Shown here piece after piece: positions 33,461-41,953 of a stretch of 64,000 nt of DNA. Within the stretch, counting starts at the first letter, position 1. The number at the start of each line of letters is the position of its first letter. A model generated the notes under the pieces. It was not told the DNA's origin. It did not search any database and was given only the letters and a program-made list of their open reading frames with translations. The position numbers were made by a program, and so were the translations under genes. The DNA comes from CAZAOY01 sp964486925 (GTDB lineage Bacteria; Bacillota; Clostridia; Oscillospirales; Ruminococcaceae), in assembly GCA_964486925.1 (NCBI GenBank), contig CAZAOY010000004.1, forward strand, positions 6,037 through 70,036, written 5' to 3'.

Positions 33461-34666
33461 CTATTTTTTCTCACTAAGCGTCGCCTTAACTATCTGCACC
33501 TGACCATCCCGAACTATGGTAATAGAAACGGTATCTCCCGCAGAATAACCCTTTAAAGCTGACTTAACATCCGCAGACGACTCTACTGCCTTATCCCCAA
33601 TCTTCTGCAAAAGGTCGCCACCCTTAAGCGCTTGATTTGTGGATTCATAGACATACACCCCTAGCTGTGATACCCTGTATCTTCTAGCTGTAGCAGTGTC
33701 GGATATATCCACCAGTGTTACACCAAGGCTTAGCCTGCCGCTTACATAACCATTATTCATTAACTGTTGTATAACCATCTTTGCGGTATCTATCGGGATA
33801 GCAAACCCTAAACCTTCGATATCCGACCCGCCAGACTTTGCGTTAACCACACCGATTAACTCTCCCGCAGAGTTAAATAGTCCACCGCCCGAGTTTCCTG
33901 GGTTTATCGCCGCATTGGTCTGTAGTAACGTCATCTTCTCACCGTCAATGGTAATCTCTCTGTCTAACGCGCTAATAATCCCGTCGGTTACCGTACCACC
34001 AAGCTCTCCTAGTGGATTGCCGATCGCTACCGCAAGCTCTCCTACCTTTAGATTGCCGGAGCTTCCCATTACAGCGGGGGTAAGGTCTGTCCTTGATATC
34101 TTTATTACTGCAAGGTCTGTTTGAGCGTCCTTGCCGATAAGGGTTGCATTAGCAGTCTTGCCGTCAGAGAGTCGTACCGTTATCCTGCTTGCCCCATCGA
34201 TAACATGGTTGTTCGTCACTATATATCCATCGGTGGATATTATAACTCCGCTACCCGCACCCTCCGATACAAACTGCCTAAATCTGCTGCCTGTCTGTAC
34301 AATCTCGGTGGTTATCTCTACCACCGAATCAGCGGCAACCTCGGCTATCTCGGCAACCGAAAGATTAGCCTTCCCTGCTAGATTTGTGCTGACAACCGAT
34401 CTGTATGACGCCCCATTCGCCCAATTCGAGTTATCCCCATCTGCCGTAAGCCTACTACCTATACTGCTTCCTATAACCGAAGCTAAGAAAGAAAGACAGA
34501 CACAGACAGCAACTAACGCTACCTTTCCTCTGTTTAAAAGTGAACTCCTCCTTTTTGTTGGCGCGGTTACTATCTCCCACTGTATCCTCTCTTCCCCATT
34601 AAGTTCATCCTCAACTTTAGAAAGGTTAGTTAAGCTGTATTCTTGATTACCAAAGTTATTATTCAT
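33461..34666 (-). CDS. HtrA/DegP-type serine protease, shorter paralogue
   Basis: A 401-residue S1C protease with a short cytoplasmic N-terminus, one membrane helix (about 48-67), a trypsin-like domain with His154 (TNNHVID), Asp184 (AQTDLAVIK) and Ser259 (NPGNSGGG), and a C-terminal PDZ domain (about 305-395). It differs from the copy at 14982 by lacking the long Asn/Gln-rich tail. An envelope quality-control role is expected. It is separated from the ars promoter by 85 nt and from sigF by 153 nt, so it is probably transcribed alone. Confidence 0.93.
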   Translation of the reverse strand: MNNNFGNQEYSLTNLSKVEDELNGEERIQWEIVTAPTKRRSSLLNRGKVALVAVCVCLSFLASVIGSSIGSRLTADGDNSNWANGASYRSVVSTNLAGKANLSVAEIAEVAADSVVEITTEIVQTGSRFRQFVSEGAGSGVIISTDGYIVTNNHVIDGASRITVRLSDGKTANATLIGKDAQTDLAVIKISRTDLTPAVMGSSGNLKVGELAVAIGNPLGELGGTVTDGIISALDREITIDGEKMTLLQTNAAINPGNSGGGLFNSAGELIGVVNAKSGGSDIEGLGFAIPIDTAKMVIQQLMNNGYVSGRLSLGVTLVDISDTATARRYRVSQLGVYVYESTNQALKGGDLLQKIGDKAVESSADVKSALKGYSAGDTVSITIVRDGQVQIVKATLSEKK

Positions 34667-34819
34667 AAGTTTATACCCCCTTCATCTTGATGATCTAAGT
34701 ATATACCTATTGTGTGATTTTTAATTGATAGTAAACTAAACAATAGCCAAACATTATCTGAACTTTAGCTGAAGATATTATTAATTGTTAGATTAAAATT
34801 TAAGGACCGATATAAAATA

Positions 34820-35512
34820 TCAGCCCTCTAGTAGTGATCTTAGATATAACAGTATCTTCTTCTCCTTCCTTGACACCTGTACCTGTGTCATGTTAAGCAA
34901 GGAGGCTACTTCATTTTGGGTTTTTCCTTGAAAGTAGCGAAGTATAATAAGCTGTCTGTCCTTATCCTGTAGCTTGTCTATTACATTCTTAAGGTCAAGC
35001 TTCTCTGTAAACTGCACCGATGGGTCCGGTACAACTACATCAATCTGCCCATCATCCGATTCATCGTACGACTTTGTAAGGGATACCACAGGCATGCTCA
35101 CCGCAATTGCTTCAACTATCATGTCGGGGGATACCCCCATAATCTGGCTAAGCTGTCCTACTGTAGGCTCGACAAAGTAACGGTTGATATAATCCTGCTT
35201 CTCCTTAACCACCTTAAGCGACAGCTCTTTAATGCTTCTAGACACCTTAACCGCCCCGCCGTCCCGAAACAGCTTTTTAACCTCGCCTAGTATTACAGGC
35301 ACTGCATAGGTCGAAAACCTAAACCCCAGTTCGGGTTTAAACGCATCCTTAGCCTTAATAAGTCCGATACAGCCTGTACTAAACAGATCGTCATACTCAA
35401 TACCCTTACCCTTAAATCTGCCGATACAGGAATGTACAAGCCCTAGATTTTCTAGGATAAAGCTATCCTTCTCTATCTCTTGTCTTTCTAATGTTGCATC
35501 TGCATAAGCCAT
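34820..35512 (-). CDS. sigF: Forespore sigma factor SigF
   Basis: A 230-residue sigma-70 family factor with region 2 (VHSCIGRFKGKGIEYDDLFSTGCIGLIKAKDAFKPELGFRFSTYAVPVILGE shortened in this text only by description), region 3 (VSRSIKELSLKV) and region 4 (LQDKDRQLIILRYFQGKTQNEVA with helix-turn-helix SLLNMTQVQVSRKEKK). Position as third gene after spoIIAA-spoIIAB fixes its identity as SigF, which starts forespore gene expression. It begins 2 nt after spoIIAB. Confidence 0.95.
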   Translation of the reverse strand: MAYADATLERQEIEKDSFILENLGLVHSCIGRFKGKGIEYDDLFSTGCIGLIKAKDAFKPELGFRFSTYAVPVILGEVKKLFRDGGAVKVSRSIKELSLKVVKEKQDYINRYFVEPTVGQLSQIMGVSPDMIVEAIAVSMPVVSLTKSYDESDDGQIDVVVPDPSVQFTEKLDLKNVIDKLQDKDRQLIILRYFQGKTQNEVASLLNMTQVQVSRKEKKILLYLRSLLEG

Positions 35513-35514
35513 AA

Positions 35515-35964
35515 CTATTCATCATCCCGCTGACTGCCAATTATCTTTGTAAACACTATAGACGTTCCTTTTCCCACCTTTGAGCGCACCTTTACCTTAT
35601 CCATAAAGGATTGCATTACTGCAAACCCTAACCCTGCACGCTCCTCATGTGGGGCTGTAGTATATAACGGCTCCATCGCCTGTTTAACATCCGGTATCCC
35701 ACAACCCTTGTCCGATACCTTTATGTAAGCTTTTTTATCCTGTAGTATCTTCATCTCTACTACTACATTCCCGCTTGTTCCGCGATAGCCATGTACTATA
35801 GCGTTTGTCACCGCTTCGGATACTGCCGTCTTAATATCCACTAATTCCTCCACAGTAGGGTCAAGGCAGGTAAAGAACGATGCTACCGCCACCCGTGCAA
35901 ACCCCTCATTCATTGAGTTGCTTATAAAGCTAAGCTTAGCCTGATTTATAACCTTATCCTTCAT
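35515..35964 (-). CDS. spoIIAB: Anti-sigma F factor and protein kinase SpoIIAB
   Basis: A 149-residue GHKL-type kinase: N-box AVSEAVTNAIVHGY, G1-box VSDKGCGIPDV and G2 region ERAGLGFAVMQSFMD. SpoIIAB binds and holds SigF, and phosphorylates SpoIIAA on a serine. It sits between spoIIAA (11-nt gap) and sigF (2-nt gap), the invariant order in endospore formers. Confidence 0.96.
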   Translation of the reverse strand: MKDKVINQAKLSFISNSMNEGFARVAVASFFTCLDPTVEELVDIKTAVSEAVTNAIVHGYRGTSGNVVVEMKILQDKKAYIKVSDKGCGIPDVKQAMEPLYTTAPHEERAGLGFAVMQSFMDKVKVRSKVGKGTSIVFTKIIGSQRDDE

Positions 35965-35975
35965 CTTACTCTCCT

Positions 35976-36290
35976 TTACTCTCCTTCATTAACAAACTTT
36001 ACAAGCCTGTCCATACCTGATAACATCATTACCTTTTTTAGTCTTTGCGATGTGTTACAGACATATACCTGTGCACCAATAGATTTTGCAAGCTTGTACC
36101 GCCCCATTACAAGCCCTATCCCGCTGCTATCCATAAACATTACCTGTTCAAAATCAAGCCTAATCTCTTTTGGTTGATTTGTTTCGATAGCAGTATCAAT
36201 CTCCTGCCGTATCTTAACACAGCTGTGGTGGTCGATATCTGTCGCAAATTTAACGGTCATAACATCACCGCTATGCGTTATATTAATCAT
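35976..36290 (-). CDS. spoIIAA: Anti-anti-sigma factor SpoIIAA
   Basis: A 104-residue STAS-domain protein. The phosphorylated serine is in VMFMDSSGIGLVMGRYKLA, matching the SpoIIAA MDSSGLG motif. Unphosphorylated SpoIIAA removes SpoIIAB from SigF; SpoIIE, not in this window, resets it. It is the first gene of the operon and so lies next to its promoter, in the region 36291-36420. Confidence 0.95.
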   Translation of the reverse strand: MINITHSGDVMTVKFATDIDHHSCVKIRQEIDTAIETNQPKEIRLDFEQVMFMDSSGIGLVMGRYKLAKSIGAQVYVCNTSQRLKKVMMLSGMDRLVKFVNEGE

Positions 36291-36570
36291 CTAATACCCC
36301 TTTTCTCTATTAATTATATTTTAGCGCTCCTATTCATCTACCTTTATAAGTAGAACCTACGTAATAATATAATTATATCCTAATCACTTCAAAAAATTTG
36401 TTACTGTATGTCGAGGAGAAAAATAAATCTTAGCGAAAAAGTAAAGCTTCTCCTTCACTGTATTTATGTCTATTGTATTAATATTTATTTAAATATTTAG
36501 ATTTGATTGAATTTTGTTGAAAAATGTATTACAATATATATTGTTAAAACAATTTGTAAGGAGAACAATA

Positions 36571-36771
36571 ATGAATTTTGAAGTAACTAAAGATACAATA
36601 ATCGGCGATATCCTAGATCATGACAGCAGTACAGCTCAGTTTTTCCTAGAGATGGGTATGCATTGCCTTGGTTGCCCTGCTTCAAGAGGCGAAACCTTAG
36701 AGGAAGCTTGCCAGGTGCATGGTGTTGATGTAGAAAACCTACTAGAAAAGATTAAAGCTCACATCAGCTAA
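36571..36771 (+). CDS. DUF1858 domain protein
   Basis: A 66-residue protein of the DUF1858/ScdA-N-like type: VTKDTIIGDILDHDSSTAQFFLEMG followed by the conserved CLGCPAS motif and a short helical end. Often suggested to be involved in redox or iron-sulfur chemistry; function unproven. The frame is open from 36514, but ATG 36571 with AAGGAG is the start. Its stop overlaps the ATG of trmK (TAATG), so the two are translationally coupled. Confidence 0.85.
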   Translation: MNFEVTKDTIIGDILDHDSSTAQFFLEMGMHCLGCPASRGETLEEACQVHGVDVENLLEKIKAHIS

Positions 36772-37466
36772 TGATTGACAAACGTTTAAGAACCATTAGC
36801 ACCCTTATCAGAAAAGGTGTCACGGTTGCGGATATCGGTACAGATCACGGGTATCTGCCTTGCTATCTAGTTCAAAACCAGATAGCTCGTCTTGTCTATG
36901 CCTGTGATGTGAATAAAGCACCTCTCCTTTGTGCCAAAAACCACATTAAGTCCTTTGGTTATACCGATAGCATTAAAACGGTACTAACCGACGGGCTTAA
37001 AGGTATTTACGAGGATAGTGTAAACGACATCGTTATTGCAGGGATGGGCGGGGAGCTTATCTTTCGTATCCTTACCGCTGTACCTTGGACTGCAAGGCTA
37101 AACGATAAGCGATACATCCTACAACCCATGACACACATCCCATACCTTAGATCAGCACTCTATTCCCATGGGTTTTCCATTCAAAAGGAGGTCGCTGTAT
37201 CTAAAGGTAAACATGTTTATACCGTTATGCAGGTTACATATACAGGTGATATTACCTCTACTACCGATCTGTTTAACTATTTTGGACAGATCCCAGAGTC
37301 AGAGGATACCGCTGACAAGCGGCTTTATATAAAGCATGTGTATAACAAGCTTACAAAGATATATAACGGCATGAGTCAATCTGAAGGTAATGAATTAGAA
37401 AGACTAAGAATAAAATCCATCTTAGAAAAAGCGAGGGATGAATATGATAGCTATATCAGCGATTGA
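36771..37466 (+). CDS. trmK: tRNA (adenine(22)-N1)-methyltransferase
   Basis: A 231-residue SAM-dependent enzyme methylating A22 in tRNA. The SAM-binding motif VADIGTDHGYLPCYLV (about 19-34), then ACDVNKAPL, and the catalytic-region motif NDIVIAGMGGELIFRIL and LQPMTHIPYLRSAL all match TrmK/COG2384. The C-terminal extension is helical. Its end overlaps the Nif3-type gene, a pairing conserved in Firmicutes. Confidence 0.94.
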   Translation: MIDKRLRTISTLIRKGVTVADIGTDHGYLPCYLVQNQIARLVYACDVNKAPLLCAKNHIKSFGYTDSIKTVLTDGLKGIYEDSVNDIVIAGMGGELIFRILTAVPWTARLNDKRYILQPMTHIPYLRSALYSHGFSIQKEVAVSKGKHVYTVMQVTYTGDITSTTDLFNYFGQIPESEDTADKRLYIKHVYNKLTKIYNGMSQSEGNELERLRIKSILEKARDEYDSYISD

Positions 37467-38202
37467 TAGCTTTATTGATGAATTAGCGCCATACAAGCTA
37501 ACCGAGAGATGGGATAACACAGGACTAATTATAGGCGACAATGATTGCCTAGTAAAGAGCGTAATGCTAGCACTTGACGTTACCCTGCCTGTCCTTTTAG
37601 AGGCTACCGAAAAGGGTGTTCAGCTTATTATTACCCACCACCCTGTTATATTCGATCCGGTAAAGCACCTTACCTCTGGGGATATTATTAGCCGTGTAGT
37701 TAAATCGGGTATAGCAGTGCTCTCCGCACATACAAACCTTGATCTGGCAGAGGGCGGGATTAGTGACGTTCTAGCTAACCTTTTAGGTCTTACCGATATA
37801 TCCCCGCTAATCAACCACAATAACCTAGGTAGAATTGGCACTCTAAAACAGCCGCTTTCACCGACAGAGTTTGCCTCGATGGTAAAAGAGCGCATTAACG
37901 CCGATAACGTAAGGCTTTGCGAGGGTAACAGGATGGTTAAAAGGGTAGCGATTATAAGCGGTAACGGCGGTGATGAAACGTTGGAGGCGATAGCAAAAAA
38001 TGCCGACGGATACCTCACAGGAGAGGTATCTCATCAGCATTATGTAGCGGCGGTTAATAACGGTATGACTTTAATAGATGGCGGTCATTTTGCTACTGAA
38101 ACGGTGGTGTTACCGATGCTTTTAGATAAGCTGACTTATACCTTCCCAACCGTGTCGTTCTTTATCGCTTCGCAGAATAAACCGTTATATAAAGTCTACT
38201 AG
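37444..38202 (+). CDS. Nif3-like dinuclear metal centre protein
   Basis: A 252-residue NIF3/YqfO-family protein. Conserved metal-binding residues are in LTERWDNTGLIIGD, ITHHPVIFDPVKHLT, LSAHTNLDLAEGGI and the late DGGHFATE. It is of the short form without the central insertion found in B. subtilis YqfO. Proposed as a GTP cyclohydrolase 1 type 2-like or regulatory metalloenzyme, role unsettled. ATG 37444 is preferred (GAGGG 6 nt upstream); ATG 37438 is possible. Confidence 0.92.
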   Translation: MIAISAIDSFIDELAPYKLTERWDNTGLIIGDNDCLVKSVMLALDVTLPVLLEATEKGVQLIITHHPVIFDPVKHLTSGDIISRVVKSGIAVLSAHTNLDLAEGGISDVLANLLGLTDISPLINHNNLGRIGTLKQPLSPTEFASMVKERINADNVRLCEGNRMVKRVAIISGNGGDETLEAIAKNADGYLTGEVSHQHYVAAVNNGMTLIDGGHFATETVVLPMLLDKLTYTFPTVSFFIASQNKPLYKVY

Positions 38203-38204
38203 AA

Positions 38205-38819
38205 TTACATTGTTGCTCCAGGGCGCACACCGTTATATTTATTCTTTAGGAAATTAACATTTTCTGGGGTATCCTCGTTATATGGTATACCAAAGTACCT
38301 TAAAATTCCCTTAGAGATAGCAACCCCTAGTTCATATGTATTGTCGATTATAAACTCTGCGTCTTGGGGATTGTCATGGAAGGCAACCTCAATTAGAACA
38401 GCGGGTGCTTTAGTTCTCCTTAATTCGTAGTAACCTTTGCCACCAAACTGGCTATTTCCTTCCTTTACCCCAAGGTCATCAACAGGGGTTACCTGTGATA
38501 GATAGAAGTAGATATCATCCGCTAGCTTTTCTGCTTTACCGCCATAACGGTATACATAGATTTCAGCACCTCTTGCTTGACCATTTGAGGAAGCGTTTGA
38601 ATGTATCGCTACATGTGTTTTGGCATTTACACTGTTAGATTCTCTTACAATCTGTGAAAGTGTCATATCCGGTGTATTTCTCACATAGGTTAATCCATGG
38701 CGGTCAAGCTCATAACCTACTACGTCTGCGATTAGGTTCATTCTAAATTCTTCGCTTAGATAGTCCCCGTAACCAATGTTCATCTCCTGAACCGATGGAG
38801 AAAGATATACATCAACCAT
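38205..38819 (-). CDS. N-acetylmuramoyl-L-alanine amidase (Amidase_3)
   Basis: A 204-residue zinc amidase cutting the amide between MurNAc and L-Ala. The N-terminal VDVYLSPSVQEMN, a central HVAIHSNAS block with the zinc-ligand His, GAEIYVY, and KAPAVLIEVAFHDNPQDA with the catalytic Glu are present. There is no signal peptide, so it may act in spore or mother-cell lysis or be released by lysis. ATG 38819 follows AAAGGGGA; the frame opens earlier, at 38915. The stop lies 3 nt from the convergent Nif3-type gene. Confidence 0.88.
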   Translation of the reverse strand: MVDVYLSPSVQEMNIGYGDYLSEEFRMNLIADVVGYELDRHGLTYVRNTPDMTLSQIVRESNSVNAKTHVAIHSNASSNGQARGAEIYVYRYGGKAEKLADDIYFYLSQVTPVDDLGVKEGNSQFGGKGYYELRRTKAPAVLIEVAFHDNPQDAEFIIDNTYELGVAISKGILRYFGIPYNEDTPENVNFLKNKYNGVRPGATM

Positions 38820-39039
38820 TAAATTTAAGTCCCCTTTCATATGTAAACCATAGTAACTGTAAGGTGTTTTCGCCTTATTACCTAGCGTTAAATGTAGCAA
38901 GCCGCTAATGCTCAAGAACTTCTTAGCATAGTTTTACCACTAATTAACTAAGTAATGGATACACATACTGTTACGTTAACATATAATATGCATTTTATTT
39001 AAATGCTGACACATAAACAGCTTCAAGAAAGGAACTATT

Positions 39040-39570
39040 ATGAATATTTGGCATGATATCAGCCCAAAACGCATTAGCCCAGAGGACTTTATCGCTGTAA
39101 TTGAGATTGAAAAGGGTTCAAAAAAGAAGTACGAGCTAGACAAAGAAACGGGATTTATCCTACTAGACAGGATTCTTCACACCTCTACCCATTACCCTGC
39201 AAACTACGGCTTTATCCCACGCACCTATGGTGACGACAATGACCCACTAGATGTACTGTTACTCTGCTCTGAGCCTATCGAGCCGTTAACCTTAGTGCGC
39301 TGTTACCCAATCGGTATGATCTCGATGATTGACAGCGGCAGGAACGACGATAAGATTATCGCAATCCCTTATTCCGATCCTACCTACAATAGCTACACCG
39401 ATATATCCGAGCTGCCTTCCCACATCTTCACCGAGATGTCGCACTTCTTCTCGATATACAAAGCGCTTGAATCTAAAGAAACTGCGGTAAACGAGGTTAG
39501 CGGACGTGATAGTGCAATAAAGGTGGTAGCAGAAGCGATAGAACACTACGTAGAAAGCTTTTGCAGGTAA
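39040..39570 (+). CDS. ppa: Inorganic pyrophosphatase, family I
   Basis: A 176-residue soluble pyrophosphatase. The active-site Glu/Lys residues are in EIEKGSKKKYELDKETG, the Tyr in PANYGFIPRTYG, and the signature DDNDPLDVLLL supplies three metal-binding Asp. It hydrolyses pyrophosphate from biosynthetic reactions. SD AAAGGA is 7 nt upstream. The phosphoesterase gene follows after 27 nt. Confidence 0.95.
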   Translation: MNIWHDISPKRISPEDFIAVIEIEKGSKKKYELDKETGFILLDRILHTSTHYPANYGFIPRTYGDDNDPLDVLLLCSEPIEPLTLVRCYPIGMISMIDSGRNDDKIIAIPYSDPTYNSYTDISELPSHIFTEMSHFFSIYKALESKETAVNEVSGRDSAIKVVAEAIEHYVESFCR

Positions 39571-39597
39571 CAAAAATTTAACTCAAGGAGCGGCTTT

Positions 39598-40080
39598 ATG
39601 AGGATAATCGTTATTTCAGACACACACTCCGATCTAAGCGGTATGGAGATGATAATCGACCGATACAAAGATCGTGCGGATTACTTTATACATCTAGGGG
39701 ACTACGATTCGGATGTAATCTCTATGAAAAGAGTCTACCCCTCCCTTAATATAATCGGAGTAAGGGGGAATGGCGATTATTTCTCAAAAGCTCCCGAAAC
39801 TATCTATCGGGATTTTTGCGGTATTAACTTTATGCTAACCCACGGACATAGGTTTTTAGTGCAGTATACACTGGATAACATCCTAAGCGTGGCAAAGGAA
39901 CACGATTGTCGCTATGTGCTATTCGGACACACCCATAAAAGTGTTGTAACTTCTATAGATGGTGTAACGCTTATAAATCCCGGAAGTATCTCTGCCCCAC
40001 GGGATAGATCCTATTCCTTTGCTGTTATCGATATTAACGACAGGACACTTGAGGTTAAGACCTCTATTGTGGAATTATAA
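39598..40080 (+). CDS. YfcE/MJ0936-type metallophosphoesterase
   Basis: A 160-residue calcineurin-fold phosphodiesterase: ISDTHSDLSG (D-x-H), FIHLGDYDSD (G-D), GVRGNGDYF (G-N-x-D, in place of GNCD), LTHGHRF and LFGHTHKS. These are the dinuclear metal ligands of the family. The physiological substrate is unknown. SD AAGGAG is 7 nt upstream; probably co-transcribed with ppa. Confidence 0.92.
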   Translation: MRIIVISDTHSDLSGMEMIIDRYKDRADYFIHLGDYDSDVISMKRVYPSLNIIGVRGNGDYFSKAPETIYRDFCGINFMLTHGHRFLVQYTLDNILSVAKEHDCRYVLFGHTHKSVVTSIDGVTLINPGSISAPRDRSYSFAVIDINDRTLEVKTSIVEL

Positions 40081-40100
40081 AGTAAATAATTAAAATGAAA

Positions 40101-40148
40101 TGACTGTAGCATACACCATCCGCATTGATGGTTTGTATCCTACAGTCA
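40101..40148. terminator. Bidirectional terminator between convergent genes
   Basis: TGACTGTA (40101-40108) pairs with TACAGTCA (40141-40148); inside, ATACACCATC pairs with GATGGTTTGTAT with a two-base bulge, around a CGCATT loop. It lies between the phosphoesterase and hydrogenase stop codons. Confidence 0.8.
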
Positions 40149-40168
40149 CTCTTATATAAGGATTAGTT

Positions 40169-41626
40169 CTATCTACTCTTGCTGTTTGCAAAGGTGTGTA
40201 CCTCTGCGGTTGCTTTTTGGATTGGTATAATCGTTCCCGCTCCCGCTACACATCCACCGGGACAGGCCATCCCTTCAAGTAGGTATCCGTTACGCTTTCC
40301 AAGCTTTGCTAGTGTCATCATCTTTTTGCAGTCGGTCAGCCCTGCCGCGCCCGCTGTTTTATACTCTAGGTCAGGGGCAATCTGTTTGATATTTTCGGTA
40401 ATAGCATGGGCTACACCGTCCGCTACCGCAAAGCCTCGCCCTAGCGGGGTTGCGGGGATGGAGGTAGTGTTATCCTCATACTCGGTAAAGTCGATCTCCT
40501 TTGCAACGAACATACCCATAAGCTCCTCAAAGGTTAGCACAAAATCCACCACATTAAGCACATCCTCACGACACGCCTCTAGCTTTTTTGCTGAGCAAGG
40601 ACCGATAAACACCACAATTACATCAGGCTCTATCTCTTTAATCTTCTGGGCGGTTACAATCATTGGAGTAAGTTTTCCTGATACACATTCGCTTTGATCG
40701 GGGAAGAACTTCTCCACCATTAGCTTCCAAGCGGGACAGCACGAGGTTCCAAGGTATGGTAGATCATGCGGTACATGATTTATAAAATGCTCCGCCTCAA
40801 GCCGTGCCACTATATCTGCTCCATGGGCTACCTCTACTACATCCGCAAACCCTAAATCGGTAAGCGCTCCCTTTAGCTTCTCCCAGGTTGCCATCGGCCC
40901 AAACTGTCCTACAAATGAAGGGGCAACCGTAGCGATAACCTTACTGCCCGACTTCATAGATTGGATAACCTGTACAATCTCAGAACGGTCAGCAATCGCC
41001 CCAAACGGACAGTTTACAAGACACTGTCCACAGGCAACGCACCGCTCCTGATTAATCACCGCTCGCCCCAGTTCGTCGCTCTCAATAGCCGAAACTCCGC
41101 AGGCAGTGCCACACGGTCTTTCATACTTAACGATAGCAGTATAAGGGCAAGCAGCTACACACCGCCCGCATTTAATGCATTTATCCTTATCGATAACGCT
41201 CCTAGAGTTAACAAAGCTTACCGCCCTAACAGGACAGGCTGACGAACATGGGTGAGCCAGACATCCACGACAGTTGTTCGTTACAAACACATTGGTTTCG
41301 GGGCAGGCATCACAGGCAAAGGAGATAACGTCAACAAGCGGCGCACTAAGCACCTTCTTTTCAGATATCGCCTTCTCTGCCGATACCGATAGCGGGATAT
41401 GGTCATGCTGATTACTCTTAGGCAGACCAAACCCACGCCGAAGCCTCTCGGTAACGATAGCACGCTCAACAAATACACTATCCCGATACTTTGCAATCTC
41501 ACCGTCGATAATCTCAAAAGGTATCTCATCAAGCTTTGAGATAGGCTCATCATCATAAGCCATCTTTGCAAGCTTTGAAAACACCTCACGTCTTATCTTT
41601 GTTACAGGGGTATATACTCCTTGCAT
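40169..41626 (-). CDS. Monomeric [FeFe]-hydrogenase, group B-like
   Basis: A 485-residue iron hydrogenase. The N-terminal half has several Fe-S motifs (CRGCLAHPCSSACPVRAV, CIKCGRCVAACPYTAI, CVACGQCLVNCPFGAI). The H-cluster ligands are in TSCCPAWK (L1), FIGPCSAKKLEA (L2) and EGMACPGGCVAGAG (L3). The TSCCP form of L1 points to group B, whose members are probably ferredoxin-linked and serve fermentative or sensory hydrogen metabolism. Downstream partner of the small thioredoxin-fold gene at 41630, 3 nt away. Confidence 0.93.
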   Translation of the reverse strand: MQGVYTPVTKIRREVFSKLAKMAYDDEPISKLDEIPFEIIDGEIAKYRDSVFVERAIVTERLRRGFGLPKSNQHDHIPLSVSAEKAISEKKVLSAPLVDVISFACDACPETNVFVTNNCRGCLAHPCSSACPVRAVSFVNSRSVIDKDKCIKCGRCVAACPYTAIVKYERPCGTACGVSAIESDELGRAVINQERCVACGQCLVNCPFGAIADRSEIVQVIQSMKSGSKVIATVAPSFVGQFGPMATWEKLKGALTDLGFADVVEVAHGADIVARLEAEHFINHVPHDLPYLGTSCCPAWKLMVEKFFPDQSECVSGKLTPMIVTAQKIKEIEPDVIVVFIGPCSAKKLEACREDVLNVVDFVLTFEELMGMFVAKEIDFTEYEDNTTSIPATPLGRGFAVADGVAHAITENIKQIAPDLEYKTAGAAGLTDCKKMMTLAKLGKRNGYLLEGMACPGGCVAGAGTIIPIQKATAEVHTFANSKSR

Positions 41627-41629
41627 ACC

Positions 41630-41935
41630 TTACCTTTCTCCTTTACAGTACGATACAACCATCGTCATAACCATATCGGTAGTCGCCGATACTATTATAT
41701 CCTCTCCCACCTTAACAACAGGTGCGTCCTTCATATGCATCTTCTTTACCACATCAACATCGGCGTTGTCGTCAAGCGGGATATATTTAACGTGTTCAAT
41801 CGTTATCCCTCTATCAAAATCAAGCTTTTTTTGAAGCTTTTTAAGGCTTCCTACCGCTGTTGCAATCCCCATAGCACCCTTCATAACGCAGTTAGAGCAG
41901 CTGCATATCTGCACAATAACCTTATCTCTATCCAT
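41630..41935 (-). CDS. Thioredoxin-fold [2Fe-2S]-ferredoxin-like protein beside hydrogenase
   Basis: A 101-residue protein starting MDRDKVIVQICSCSNCVMKG, with three closely spaced Cys and one near the C-terminus (VSYCKGER); the middle reads APVVKVGEDIIVSATTDMV. The fold resembles thioredoxin-like ferredoxins and NuoE-type domains, but the Cys pattern is not the classic four-ligand set, so cluster binding is uncertain. ATG 41935 follows GAGGGGTG. Its 3-nt spacing to the hydrogenase gene suggests an electron-transfer partner. Confidence 0.75.
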   Translation of the reverse strand: MDRDKVIVQICSCSNCVMKGAMGIATAVGSLKKLQKKLDFDRGITIEHVKYIPLDDNADVDVVKKMHMKDAPVVKVGEDIIVSATTDMVMTMVVSYCKGER

Positions 41936-41953
41936 ATTTTCACCCCTCACCAA

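Noticed and set aside
36291..36420. Sigma-H-like promoter for the spoIIAA operon (AGGTTC and GATGAAT on the minus strand)
   Set aside because: The -35 deviates from the AGGAWWW consensus and the spacing is long; expected biologically, but the sequence support is too weak to list.
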